Both the position numbers and the translations under genes were made by a program. The notes under the pieces are model-generated. The model did no database searches. It was not told where the DNA came from and saw nothing but the letters and a program-made list of their open reading frames with translations. A stretch of DNA of 34,421 nt, from assembly GCF_001458335.1 (NCBI RefSeq), contig NZ_CYTO01000018.1, positions 1-34,421 of the forward strand, given 5' to 3'. Below, piece after piece: positions 23,076 to 31,920 of the stretch (its first letter is position 1; every line of letters starts with the position of its first letter). The DNA is from Cognatishimia activa. Lineage in GTDB: Bacteria; Pseudomonadota; Alphaproteobacteria; Rhodobacterales; Rhodobacteraceae.

Positions 23076-24098
23076 ATGGACTTTCTAGTTTTTCTTGCGA
23101 AACGCGTTGCGATGTCGATCCCACTGCTTTTGGGAATCTCCATCGTATCCTTCGCAATCATCCAAGCTGTGCCCGGCGATTTCGTTGACGGTTGGATTGC
23201 AAACACTGCAGCCCAGACCGGCAAGTCCTACGACGAGCTTCTGCCCCAAGCCGAAGCGATGCGAGAGCGGCTCGGCCTCGATCAGCCAATTGCGATTCAG
23301 TACGTGACCTGGCTCAAGAACATCGTGTTCCACTTCGACTTCGGTATGTCCTTTGAGCAAAATCGTCCTGTAACTGATGTCATAGGAACCCGCCTTCCTC
23401 GTACGCTGCTGCTGGCGGTTCTGACGCTCGTCATTGGTCAGGCGTTCGGAGTGCTTCTGGGCATCTATGCGGCGACCAACCAATACAAACTGGGCGACAA
23501 TATCGCCACGCTGATTGCCTTCATGGGCATTGTGATTCCGAAGTTCGTGATCTCGCTCGTGATCCTCTACTTCCTCGCTATCGTCTGGCACTCGCCCTAT
23601 ATTGGAGCGGTCAATTCGCCTCAGTACATCTTACAAGATGGGTGGAATTGGGCGAAGTTCTGGGACTTTCTCAAGCATGTTTGGCCGATCCTGGTAGTGT
23701 CTATTTGGGCCGGACAGGCGTACACCACGCGGATGATGCGGGGAAACCTGCTCGACGTAATGAACATGCAATACATTGAAACGGCCCGCGCCAAAGGATT
23801 GTCCCGTCGCAAGGTCCTTTACAAGCATGCAGTACCAAATGCTCTGCACCCAGTCATCATGAACATTGGGACGCGGTTCGATTACATGATCAAGGGCGAG
23901 ATCGAAATCGCAATCGTTCTGGGCATTCCTACGGTTGGCCCATTGATTCTGAGCGCCGTCGGCGACCGCGACATGTATGTCGTCGCCGCGATCTTCATGA
24001 TGGTGGCCGTTTTGCTGGTGCTGGGCAACTTGTTCGCTGACCTGATGCTGGCATTGCTGGACCCTCGGGTTCGCCGCGCCACGATGAGCCGGAATTAA
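23076..24098 (+). CDS. agpB: ABC transporter permease, DppB type
   Basis: This 340-residue inner-membrane permease of the oligopeptide-type ABC family has about six membrane spans (near 10-30, 105-126, 140-168, 208-226, 270-292 and 305-330). The cytoplasmic EAA loop is YIETARAKGLSRRKVLYKHAVPNALHP. The N-terminus has the usual DppB start, with SFAIIQAVPGDF. GGGAG precedes ATG 23076 at a longer than usual distance. It forms a heterodimer with the next permease and receives substrate from the AgpA-like protein. Ten nt separate it from the second permease gene. Confidence 0.92.
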   Translation: MDFLVFLAKRVAMSIPLLLGISIVSFAIIQAVPGDFVDGWIANTAAQTGKSYDELLPQAEAMRERLGLDQPIAIQYVTWLKNIVFHFDFGMSFEQNRPVTDVIGTRLPRTLLLAVLTLVIGQAFGVLLGIYAATNQYKLGDNIATLIAFMGIVIPKFVISLVILYFLAIVWHSPYIGAVNSPQYILQDGWNWAKFWDFLKHVWPILVVSIWAGQAYTTRMMRGNLLDVMNMQYIETARAKGLSRRKVLYKHAVPNALHPVIMNIGTRFDYMIKGEIEIAIVLGIPTVGPLILSAVGDRDMYVVAAIFMMVAVLLVLGNLFADLMLALLDPRVRRATMSRN

Positions 24099-24108
24099 GG
24101 GGATACCA

Positions 24109-25290
24109 ATGAAACAGCCACACAACCCCACCGACGACAAACCGATGGTCGATAACCGACCTCAGATTGACGTACCCACGGCCACAGAAACAATGAATGC
24201 CGAAACCGCGACGGGCCCGGGTCTCTCCTACTGGCAGCTTGTTCGCCGCCGTTTTTTGCGCAACCGGTACGGCGTCGTCGGGCTGATTGGATGTTTGCTC
24301 ATCGTGATCACAGCCGTCTTTTCAGGGTTCATCGCTCCCTATGACGGTGAGACGAAGGATCGAACTGCCATCTACAGCCCGCCGCAGATGCCAAAGGTCT
24401 TTGCGCCCGAAGGCGGCCTGACCCGGCCCTACGTCCTAGGCTATGCCGAAGAGATGGATCCCAACACGTTCGAGATCAAATTCGTGCCCGACCCGGAGGT
24501 TCGCCATAATCTCGCGTTATTTGTGAAAGGTGATCCCTGGACGTTCCTGGGGCTAGAATTCGAGACTCACCTAGTTGGAACCACTGACGGAGGGTTTGTG
24601 CACCTGCTTGGCACGGATTCCCTTGGCCGTGATGTGTTTTCAAGGATGGTAGAAGGCACACGAGTGACCCTTCTCATGGGCTTCCTTGTAATGGCCGCCT
24701 CCTGTTTCATTGGAACAATAGTCGGGGTATCTTCAGGCTATTTTGGTGGGGTATTCGACATGCTGGTTCAGCGCATTGTTGAATTCGTGAGGTCGTTTCC
24801 TGACTTGCCGCTCTATCTTGCGCTTGTGGCGATCCTGCCGCGTCGCGCTGATCCCATCACCGTCTTCATCCTTTTCGCATCGATCCTTGTCTTGCTCCGT
24901 TGGGCGGACCTGAGCCGCGAACTACGGGGCAAAGTTATTTCTTTGCGATCAATGGACTATGTTCGTTCGGCCGTAGCAGTCGGGGCATCGGACCAACGCA
25001 TCATCGGGCGCCATATCGTGCCCAACACTTCATCACACATCATCGTTTGGGCAACCTATCAATTACCTGAAGTGATCCTGCTGGAAAGCTTCCTATCCTT
25101 TCTTGGCGTCGGTGTGCAGGCTCCGATGGTCAGTTGGGGGACAATGCTGAATCAAGTGCGTGATTTCCAATCCTTCGCGGCCGCCCCCTGGTTGATGGCG
25201 CCAGTTGGAATGATCGTAATCTCTGTTTTGGCTTTCAATGCGTTTGGTGACGGCCTGCGCGATGCAATGGACCCGTATTCCAATGACTGA
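24109..25290 (+). CDS. agpC: ABC transporter permease, DppC type
   Basis: This 393-residue second permease has an extended cytoplasmic N-terminus (about 45 aa) before the OppC_N-type first span (residues 55-76). A long periplasmic segment up to about 165 follows, then the transport domain with the EAA loop YVRSAVAVGASDQRIIGRHIVPNTSSH. LLGTDSLGRDVFSRM before the second span is a classic DppC motif. It is longer than standard DppC (about 300 aa) because of the N-terminus and the large periplasmic loop, as in other family-5 sugar importers. Its 3' end overlaps the ATPase gene by 8 nt. Confidence 0.92.
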   Translation: MKQPHNPTDDKPMVDNRPQIDVPTATETMNAETATGPGLSYWQLVRRRFLRNRYGVVGLIGCLLIVITAVFSGFIAPYDGETKDRTAIYSPPQMPKVFAPEGGLTRPYVLGYAEEMDPNTFEIKFVPDPEVRHNLALFVKGDPWTFLGLEFETHLVGTTDGGFVHLLGTDSLGRDVFSRMVEGTRVTLLMGFLVMAASCFIGTIVGVSSGYFGGVFDMLVQRIVEFVRSFPDLPLYLALVAILPRRADPITVFILFASILVLLRWADLSRELRGKVISLRSMDYVRSAVAVGASDQRIIGRHIVPNTSSHIIVWATYQLPEVILLESFLSFLGVGVQAPMVSWGTMLNQVRDFQSFAAAPWLMAPVGMIVISVLAFNAFGDGLRDAMDPYSND

Positions 25291-26893
25291 TCCCCTATTG
25301 AAAATTGAAAACGTCGTTGTGGACTTTCGCACAATTCACGGCACCGTAAACGCCGTGCGCGGCTTGTCCTACGAAGTGGCGCGCGGCGAAACACTTGCTG
25401 TTGTCGGTGAAAGCGGGTCGGGCAAGTCGGTAACTGCCCGGGCCATAATGTCGATGCTCGCCGAAAACGCACGTGTCGGGGCCGATAGCCGGATTTGGTT
25501 CGATGGAACCGACCTTTTGGAATTGTCCGAGCTCGAAATGCAGGAAATCCGCGGAAACCGAATTTCAATGATCTTCCAGGAGCCATTGACATCGCTCAAT
25601 CCGATCCACCGGGTCGGAGATCAGGTCGCTGAGATTATTCAGATACACCGCCCGATGCCAAAGAAGCAGGCGATGGCTGAAGTTTTAAAGCTCTTTCAAG
25701 AGGTTCAACTGCCTGATCCCGAGGCACGGCTAAGCCAATATCCGCACGAAATGTCGGGCGGTCAACGCCAGCGGGTCATGATCGCAATGGCCCTCGCCAA
25801 CAAACCGGACCTTCTGATCGCGGACGAGCCAACAACAGCGCTCGACGTGACCGTGCAGGCGGAAATCCTCACGCTGCTCAAAGACCTGCAGAAATCCCAT
25901 AACATGGCGGTCGTATTGATCACTCACGATCTAACAGTTGTCGAAAAGACCTCTGACAAGGTGGTCGTGATGCGTTACGGCGAGGTCGTCGAGCGGGGAA
26001 ACACACAGGACGTTTTTGCCAACCCCCAGCATCCTTACACACGTCACCTGCTCGAAAGCGAACCTAAGGGTCGCCCAGATGAGCTGGATCCCGACGCGGC
26101 ACCGCTGATGGTGGCTAAAGATATGCGCGTGGCATTTCGGATTGCGCACGGCGGCTTGATGAGCCGGAAACATGTTGATCTTGTTGCAGTCAACGATATC
26201 TCTGCCAGCATTCGGAGAGGCGAAACGTTGGGCGTTGTCGGAGAAAGCGGTTCGGGCAAGACCACACTGGGAATGGCCATGATCCGGCTGTTGGAGCCGA
26301 ACGGCGGACAAATCACATTTGACGGCGAACGCATTGATGGCCTCACCCGCAAGCAGATGCGTCCGTTTCGCACCCGTATCCAAGTGGTGTTCCAGGACCC
26401 GTTTTCATCGCTTAATCCTCGTATGATCATCCGGCAAATCCTTGAAGAAGGACTTATCGTAAACGGGATCGGTAAAAATGCGGCCGAGCGTGAAGAACTG
26501 ATCGGACAGGCGCTGGACGATGTTCAGATGCCCCGCGATGCGATGCAACGTTTCCCACACGAGTTTTCCGGTGGCCAGCGGCAACGACTGGCCATTGCTC
26601 GTGCCGTTGTTTTGCAGCCAGAATTCATCCTACTCGACGAACCAACTTCGGCGCTTGACCTGTCAATTCAGGCCCAAATCATCGACCTTTTGCGAGACCT
26701 GCGGGCAAAGCACGACCTAAGCTATATGTTCATCAGCCATGACCTGAAAGTGGTGAAGGCCCTATGCCACAACGTGATGGTCATGCAGCACGGAGACATC
26801 ATCGAAACCGGTCCGACATCGCAAGTGCTTGAAGCACCAAAAACAGAATACACAAAGCGTCTGGTCGACGCAGCTTTCAAGGTGGTGGCCTAA
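25283..26893 (+). CDS. Fused double ABC ATPase (DppD-DppF type)
   Basis: This single 536-residue protein carries two complete nucleotide-binding domains that are usually separate DppD and DppF subunits. Domain 1 has Walker A GESGSGKS at 42-49, signature MSGGQRQR at 157 and Walker [13 protein letters not shown]. Domain 2 has Walker A GESGSGKT at 320-327, signature FSGGQRQR at 428 and Walker [12 protein letters not shown]. Both have intact H-loops (ITHDL, ISHDL). ATG 25283 sits in an ATGACTGA overlap with the permease stop; an upstream in-frame start at 25238 would overlap too far. It powers alpha-galactoside uptake. Its stop overlaps the GH36 start by 1 nt. Confidence 0.93.
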   Translation: MTDPLLKIENVVVDFRTIHGTVNAVRGLSYEVARGETLAVVGESGSGKSVTARAIMSMLAENARVGADSRIWFDGTDLLELSELEMQEIRGNRISMIFQEPLTSLNPIHRVGDQVAEIIQIHRPMPKKQAMAEVLKLFQEVQLPDPEARLSQYPHEMSGGQRQRVMIAMALANKPDLLIADEPTTALDVTVQAEILTLLKDLQKSHNMAVVLITHDLTVVEKTSDKVVVMRYGEVVERGNTQDVFANPQHPYTRHLLESEPKGRPDELDPDAAPLMVAKDMRVAFRIAHGGLMSRKHVDLVAVNDISASIRRGETLGVVGESGSGKTTLGMAMIRLLEPNGGQITFDGERIDGLTRKQMRPFRTRIQVVFQDPFSSLNPRMIIRQILEEGLIVNGIGKNAAEREELIGQALDDVQMPRDAMQRFPHEFSGGQRQRLAIARAVVLQPEFILLDEPTSALDLSIQAQIIDLLRDLRAKHDLSYMFISHDLKVVKALCHNVMVMQHGDIIETGPTSQVLEAPKTEYTKRLVDAAFKVVA

Positions 26894-28950
26894 TGTACCG
26901 AATTGACGATCGCACTCAGACACTCGTGCTGGAACCAACGAACGGACTTCCATGCATTGCCTATTTTGGCCCGCGTCTATCCGAAGCCGAAGATTTGTCC
27001 CAATTGGCCGCCGCAGGCTGCAGGGACATGACCGGTGGAATGGTGGATGCATTGCCGCGGTTAACGATATGCCCGGTCTCCGATGGCGTCCATTTGGGCC
27101 AGCCGGCTTTGCGCGTTCTTGACAGCAACGGCGCAGAGATTTCCCTGCGGTTTGAGCCGGCAACAATCACACCTAAAAGTCAGACTCTTATTGTCTCGGC
27201 TGTTTCGGGTGACCTGACTTATACTGCCGAAATTACTCTTGATGGCGTGTTGACCCTTCGGGCCAGCATCGATTCACTTACGCCGGTCAGATTGGGCTGG
27301 CTTTCGGCACCGGTCCTGCCGGTCCCTGGCGCGCAGACCGAATTGATCGAGTTTTCGGGTCGTTGGAATGGAGAATTCCGGATGCAGCGTCAGCCTTTCT
27401 CGGTTGGCGCCCGACTGCGTGAAGCACGGCAAGGCCGCTCTGGCCACGAAACGCCACCTTTCGTTTATACTGCAACGCCCGACGCACGCTTTACCAGAGG
27501 TGAAGCGATGGCCTTTGCCTATGGCTGGCCAGGTGGGCACAGGATGATTGCTGAGGAACTGCCGGATGGTCACCGCATGATCCAGTTCGGTAATAGCGCA
27601 GGTTCGGAACGTGCGCCCAACAAGCACTTCGAGACCGCACCACTAACGATCGTTCGGTCTGACACAGGCCTCAATGGTTGTGCAGTGCAGTTGCAGGCTC
27701 ATGTACGGGACACTGTTGTTACATGGTCAGATCCTTCACGCAAACGGCTCGTGCATTACAATTGCTGGGAGGCCGTCTATTTTGACCACGACTTCGCAAC
27801 CTTGTCCGATATGGCTGAGCGCGCCGCGCGTATCGGGGCAGAGCGGTTCGTGCTGGACGACGGTTGGTTCGGTAAGCGTAATGACGATACTTCATCCCTC
27901 GGTGATTGGCAGATCGACCGGCGCAAATGGCCTGATGGGCTGACGCCGCTAATCGACAGGGTACACGAGCTTGGTATGACGTTCGGGCTTTGGGTGGAAC
28001 CAGAGATGGTCAACGCCGATAGCGATCTTTACCGCGCCCATCCTGACTGGGTATTGGGACCGGCTGATCAAGTCACCGGGCGCTATCAGTTGGCACTGGA
28101 TCTCGGAAAGGCCGAGGTTCGCGATTACCTGTTTACCGCACTCGATGCGATCCTTTCTGAAAATGAGATCGACTATTTCAAATGGGATCACAACCGTCTG
28201 TTGCCGATGCCAGATGCAGCCCAGGCACGTGGTATCATGGAATTGTTCGCGCGGTTGCGTGAGGCCCACCCTGGGGTAGAGATCGAAACTTGTGCTTCGG
28301 GTGGGGGTCGGATTGACTATGGCATCCTACAGCACACAAGCCGAGTCTGGCTGTCAGATTGCATCGATGCGCACGAACGACTGCGGATGCAACAGACCGC
28401 TGCGTTGTTGATCCCATCGGCCATAACGGGCAGCCATGTCGGTGCGGAACATTCACACACGACAGGTCGCAGCCTGACGATGGAGTTCCGGGCATGGATC
28501 GCTGCAATGCGCCAAATGGGATTCGAGAGCGATTTGCGTAGCTTCAGCAAAGAAGACGAGGCCAAACTGGCGCGCATCACTGCGTGGTTTAAAGACAACC
28601 GCGACTGGATGATGGCTGGGGACATCCATGCCCTCGATAGCGACGACCCTGCGGTGACCGCAGAAATTCAGATCGCAAAAGATAGGGATCGCTTCGTCGT
28701 CTTCGCAGGACAAAGTGCAACTTCGGAGCAAAACCTGCCGCGCGCCCTACGCCTGAGCGGCCTGGATGCAGACGCATTTTATGAAATCCGGCTCGCAAAC
28801 CCCGAGCAAATAGCGCCACATTCGCGTGGCGACAACGCGCTAAAGGCGGTGGCATTGCGACTGTCAGGCCGGGTTCTGATGACCTCGGGGATTAACCTGC
28901 CGTTGGCATGGCCCGAAACGATTTATGTGATCGAAGGGTACCGGGTGTGA
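26893..28950 (+). CDS. Alpha-galactosidase, glycoside hydrolase family 36
   Basis: This 685-residue retaining alpha-galactosidase cleaves terminal alpha-1,6-galactose from melibiose or raffinose-type sugars. An N-terminal beta-sandwich (to about 285) leads into the TIM barrel with FVLDDGWFG and FGLWVEPEMVN. The nucleophile is Asp432 in KWDHNR and the acid/base is Asp489 in WLSDCIDAHERL. A C-terminal beta domain follows. There is no signal peptide, so it works in the cytoplasm on imported sugar. TAATG junction with the ATPase gene shows translational coupling. It corresponds to the AgaL-type enzyme of rhizobial alpha-galactoside loci. A second, mechanistically different alpha-galactosidase follows. 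Confidence 0.94.
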   Translation: MYRIDDRTQTLVLEPTNGLPCIAYFGPRLSEAEDLSQLAAAGCRDMTGGMVDALPRLTICPVSDGVHLGQPALRVLDSNGAEISLRFEPATITPKSQTLIVSAVSGDLTYTAEITLDGVLTLRASIDSLTPVRLGWLSAPVLPVPGAQTELIEFSGRWNGEFRMQRQPFSVGARLREARQGRSGHETPPFVYTATPDARFTRGEAMAFAYGWPGGHRMIAEELPDGHRMIQFGNSAGSERAPNKHFETAPLTIVRSDTGLNGCAVQLQAHVRDTVVTWSDPSRKRLVHYNCWEAVYFDHDFATLSDMAERAARIGAERFVLDDGWFGKRNDDTSSLGDWQIDRRKWPDGLTPLIDRVHELGMTFGLWVEPEMVNADSDLYRAHPDWVLGPADQVTGRYQLALDLGKAEVRDYLFTALDAILSENEIDYFKWDHNRLLPMPDAAQARGIMELFARLREAHPGVEIETCASGGGRIDYGILQHTSRVWLSDCIDAHERLRMQQTAALLIPSAITGSHVGAEHSHTTGRSLTMEFRAWIAAMRQMGFESDLRSFSKEDEAKLARITAWFKDNRDWMMAGDIHALDSDDPAVTAEIQIAKDRDRFVVFAGQSATSEQNLPRALRLSGLDADAFYEIRLANPEQIAPHSRGDNALKAVALRLSGRVLMTSGINLPLAWPETIYVIEGYRV

Positions 28951-28981
28951 CCAAAAGACTGATTAAGAAAGTGAGACGACT

Positions 28982-30355
28982 ATGACGAGCCCAAAAATTA
29001 CATTTATCGGTGCCGGATCGACAGTATTTATGACAAATATCGTCGGTGACATTCTTCAGCGCGAAGCGTTGCAAGGTGCGCATGTTTCGCTCATGGATAT
29101 CAACCAACAGCGGCTGGAAGAAAGCGAAGTTGTCTTCCGCAAAATGGTTGCTTCGCTTGGCGTTGAGGCAACACATTCGATTCACCTTGATCAACGAGAG
29201 GCGCTCGAAGGCGCTGATTTTGTCGTCGTTGCTTTTCAGATTGGCGGGTTCGAACCTTGCACGGTTACCGATTTTGAGATCCCCAAGTCATTTGGCCTAG
29301 ACCAGACAATCGCCGACACGCTTGGAATCGGCGGGATCATGCGGGGTCTGCGGACCGTGCCGCACCTTTGGTCGGTCTGCGAAGACATGACTGCCGTTTG
29401 CCCGGATGCGCTGTTGCTGCAATACGTGAATCCGATGGCCATCAATACGTGGGCTATTGCCGAGCGTTATCCGAATATCAAGCAAGTTGGGCTCTGCCAT
29501 TCCGTGCAACACACAGCTGCCGAACTGGCAAGTGACCTTCAATTGCCGGTGGACGATATCCGCTATTTGTCGGCAGGTATTAACCATGTCGCATACTTCC
29601 TGAAATTTGAGCAGGTAGAAGCTGATGGAAGCTACCGTGACCTCTACCCACAACTTCATCAGGGATATGAACAGGGTATCTTTCCGCGGCCCGAAAGCAC
29701 CTCGAATCCGCGATGCCCGAATAAGGTCCGGTATGAGATGATGAAACGGCTGGGCTATTTTGCGACAGAAAGCTCCGAACATTTTGCCGAGTACGTCCCG
29801 TGGTTTATCAAGTCGGGTCGTGAAGATTTGATCGAACGGTTTGGCATCCCGCTGGACGAATACCCAAAGCGCTGTGTTGAGCAGATCGCGGACTGGAAAG
29901 ACAAGCTGGAGGAATATCGAAAGGCCGATAAGATCGAGGTCCCGAACTCGATCGAATACGCCTCTGAGATTATTAACTCTGTCTGGACTGGTGTGCCGAG
30001 CGTCATTTACGGAAATGTTCAAAACCGAGGCTACATTCCGGCCCTGCCCGAGGGATGCGTAGTCGAGGTGCCTTGCCTTGTGGATCGCAACGGTATTCAG
30101 CCAACTCAAGTGCCTGAGCTTCCACCGCAATTGACCGCGATTATGCGCAGCAACATCAATGTGCAGGAACTGACCGTTAGGGCGTTGCTAACGGAGAATA
30201 GGGAGCATGTTTACCATGCTGCCATGATGGACCCGCATACTGGCGCAGAACTGGACCTAGACCAGATATGGGCTCTGGTCGACGCCCTGATTGCTGCCCA
30301 CGGCGATTGGCTTCCGGGCTGGCTGTCCGGGGCAAAAGTAATGCGAGTGGCATGA
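28982..30355 (+). CDS. melA: Alpha-galactosidase, glycoside hydrolase family 4 (MelA-like)
   Basis: This 457-residue GH4 enzyme cleaves via NAD+-dependent redox/elimination and needs Mn2+. The Rossmann motif FIGAGSTVF is at 8-16. Metal ligands are Cys172 (in LCHSV) and His202 (in GINHVAYF), matching the CHS and NH motifs of the family. NPMAIN is also present. MelA-type family members hydrolyse alpha-galactosides rather than phospho-glucosides; CHSV favours the alpha-galactosidase branch. The gene starts 31 nt after the GH36 stop and overlaps the halogenase gene by 4 nt (ATGA). It is probably redundant with, or specialised relative to, the GH36 enzyme. Confidence 0.93.
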   Translation: MTSPKITFIGAGSTVFMTNIVGDILQREALQGAHVSLMDINQQRLEESEVVFRKMVASLGVEATHSIHLDQREALEGADFVVVAFQIGGFEPCTVTDFEIPKSFGLDQTIADTLGIGGIMRGLRTVPHLWSVCEDMTAVCPDALLLQYVNPMAINTWAIAERYPNIKQVGLCHSVQHTAAELASDLQLPVDDIRYLSAGINHVAYFLKFEQVEADGSYRDLYPQLHQGYEQGIFPRPESTSNPRCPNKVRYEMMKRLGYFATESSEHFAEYVPWFIKSGREDLIERFGIPLDEYPKRCVEQIADWKDKLEEYRKADKIEVPNSIEYASEIINSVWTGVPSVIYGNVQNRGYIPALPEGCVVEVPCLVDRNGIQPTQVPELPPQLTAIMRSNINVQELTVRALLTENREHVYHAAMMDPHTGAELDLDQIWALVDALIAAHGDWLPGWLSGAKVMRVA

Positions 30356-31899
30356 CCAAATCCGACCCGACCCATCTGGTGATCGTCGGCGGGGGTACCG
30401 CCGGCTGGCTAGCTGCGCACCTGTTTAAGACAGAAAGCGAGCGGCAAGGGATACCAATGCGTATCACGCTCGTTGAAAGCTCAAAAGTCCCGACCATCGG
30501 GGTGGGCGAAGGTACAACCTCAGTCTTCGGCGGCGTGTTACAATCACTCGGCTTCGACGAGGAAGATTTCCTCGCCCATACCGATGCTACAATCAAGTAT
30601 GGAATACGCCATCGGGATTGGCGGCGGCTTGGCCATGTCTACGATGGTCCGATTGATGATGCCTATGCTCTGACCGATCGGATTCCGGGGGCGGGGTCTT
30701 GGATCGACACCTTTTGCGTTGCCGCCGGGCGCTCCGTTTCCGCGCCGCATATCTTCGCCAAGCTCATGGAAACCGGCAAAGCGCCGGTAGCCGAAATGGG
30801 GGGCCGCCGCGTTCCTGTAAGCCGCTTTCACCACGCCTATCATTTTGACCAGGCCAAAGTCGGAGCCTACTTACGCCGCAAGGCAACTGACATCTCCAAG
30901 ATCGATGCTCTTGTGGAAAGTGCAGAGCGTGATGGCAAATCGGGCTGCGTTACCAAATTGAGACTCGATACTGGGGAAACGATCGCAGGGGACTTCTTCA
31001 TCGACTGCACCGGCTTCCGCCGCACATTGATCCAAGGGACCATGGGCGCAAGTTGGGTAAGCTATTCCGACGCGCTGCCGGTCAATCGCGCGATGCCGTT
31101 TTGGCTAGACCTTGCCGAAGACGAGGAAATTCCGACCTTTACGCACGCATGGGCCCAAGCGTCGGGGTGGATGTGGCAGATCCCGACGCAGGGCCGGATC
31201 GGATGCGGATATGTCTATTCGGATCGCCATTCGTCACCTGATATCGCCTTGGCGGAGATCGAGGGTGTGCTTGGTCGCAAGATCGAGCCACGCGCCGATA
31301 TTCCTGTCGACGCGGGACGTATCTCCGAGGTCTGGCGCGGCAACGTTCTTGCGCTCGGGCTTGCATCCAGTTTTCTCGAACCTTTGGAAGCGACTTCAAT
31401 CCACGGCACTATCGTCGCGGTTTTACTGTTTTGCCGCCGCCACTTGTTGCAGATCAGCGCTCCCTTGCAGAAAAATCAGCAGCGCTACAATGCGGCCATC
31501 GCAAAACAAGTGGACGACTTTCGCGACTTCATCAATCTGCACTACGTCAGTGAACGGGATGACAGCCCATTCTGGCGCGACGTAGCAACAGACTTCATCC
31601 TGCCGCAAGTGCGTCAGAAACTGATAAATTGGCAAGAACGGATGCCCGGGCCGGAAGACTTTACCAACGATTTGGATGGCCTTCCCCATGTGGAAGAGCT
31701 TCTGCATTATCCGGTTCTTGACGGTCTTGGATTGCTCAATCGAAGTGTCGCGCGAGAACGCATGGCCCAAGACCGCAAACTGCGGGATTTCGCTCGGGCG
31801 ACCGTCGACCATCTGGAAAAACAGGCCGGAAATGTCGCATCGCATGCGATTTCACATCGTGCATGGCTCAGTAGCCTGAGTTCCAATGCGATCGCCTGA
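30352..31899 (+). CDS. Flavin-dependent tryptophan-halogenase family protein
   Basis: This 515-residue protein belongs to the Trp_halogenase family. The FAD-binding GGGTAGW is at 13-19, followed by IGVGEGTT. Lys82 in the ATIKYGI segment aligns with the family's catalytic lysine, and the halogenase signature WMWQIP is at 273-278. Glu346 in PLEATS falls at the same number as the catalytic glutamate of PrnA, recalled from memory. Compared with the PrnA PLESTG block, Ser347 is Ala and Gly349 is Ser. ATG 30352 overlaps the melA stop (ATGA); an upstream in-frame start at 30268 is unlikely. No flavin reductase is in view. Homologues are known in glycan-uptake loci of other bacteria without a defined substrate. 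Its role here is unknown. Confidence 0.88.
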   Translation: MTKSDPTHLVIVGGGTAGWLAAHLFKTESERQGIPMRITLVESSKVPTIGVGEGTTSVFGGVLQSLGFDEEDFLAHTDATIKYGIRHRDWRRLGHVYDGPIDDAYALTDRIPGAGSWIDTFCVAAGRSVSAPHIFAKLMETGKAPVAEMGGRRVPVSRFHHAYHFDQAKVGAYLRRKATDISKIDALVESAERDGKSGCVTKLRLDTGETIAGDFFIDCTGFRRTLIQGTMGASWVSYSDALPVNRAMPFWLDLAEDEEIPTFTHAWAQASGWMWQIPTQGRIGCGYVYSDRHSSPDIALAEIEGVLGRKIEPRADIPVDAGRISEVWRGNVLALGLASSFLEPLEATSIHGTIVAVLLFCRRHLLQISAPLQKNQQRYNAAIAKQVDDFRDFINLHYVSERDDSPFWRDVATDFILPQVRQKLINWQERMPGPEDFTNDLDGLPHVEELLHYPVLDGLGLLNRSVARERMAQDRKLRDFARATVDHLEKQAGNVASHAISHRAWLSSLSSNAIA

Positions 31900-31920
31900 C
31901 TGGCAAGAAAGAGAAATTTA

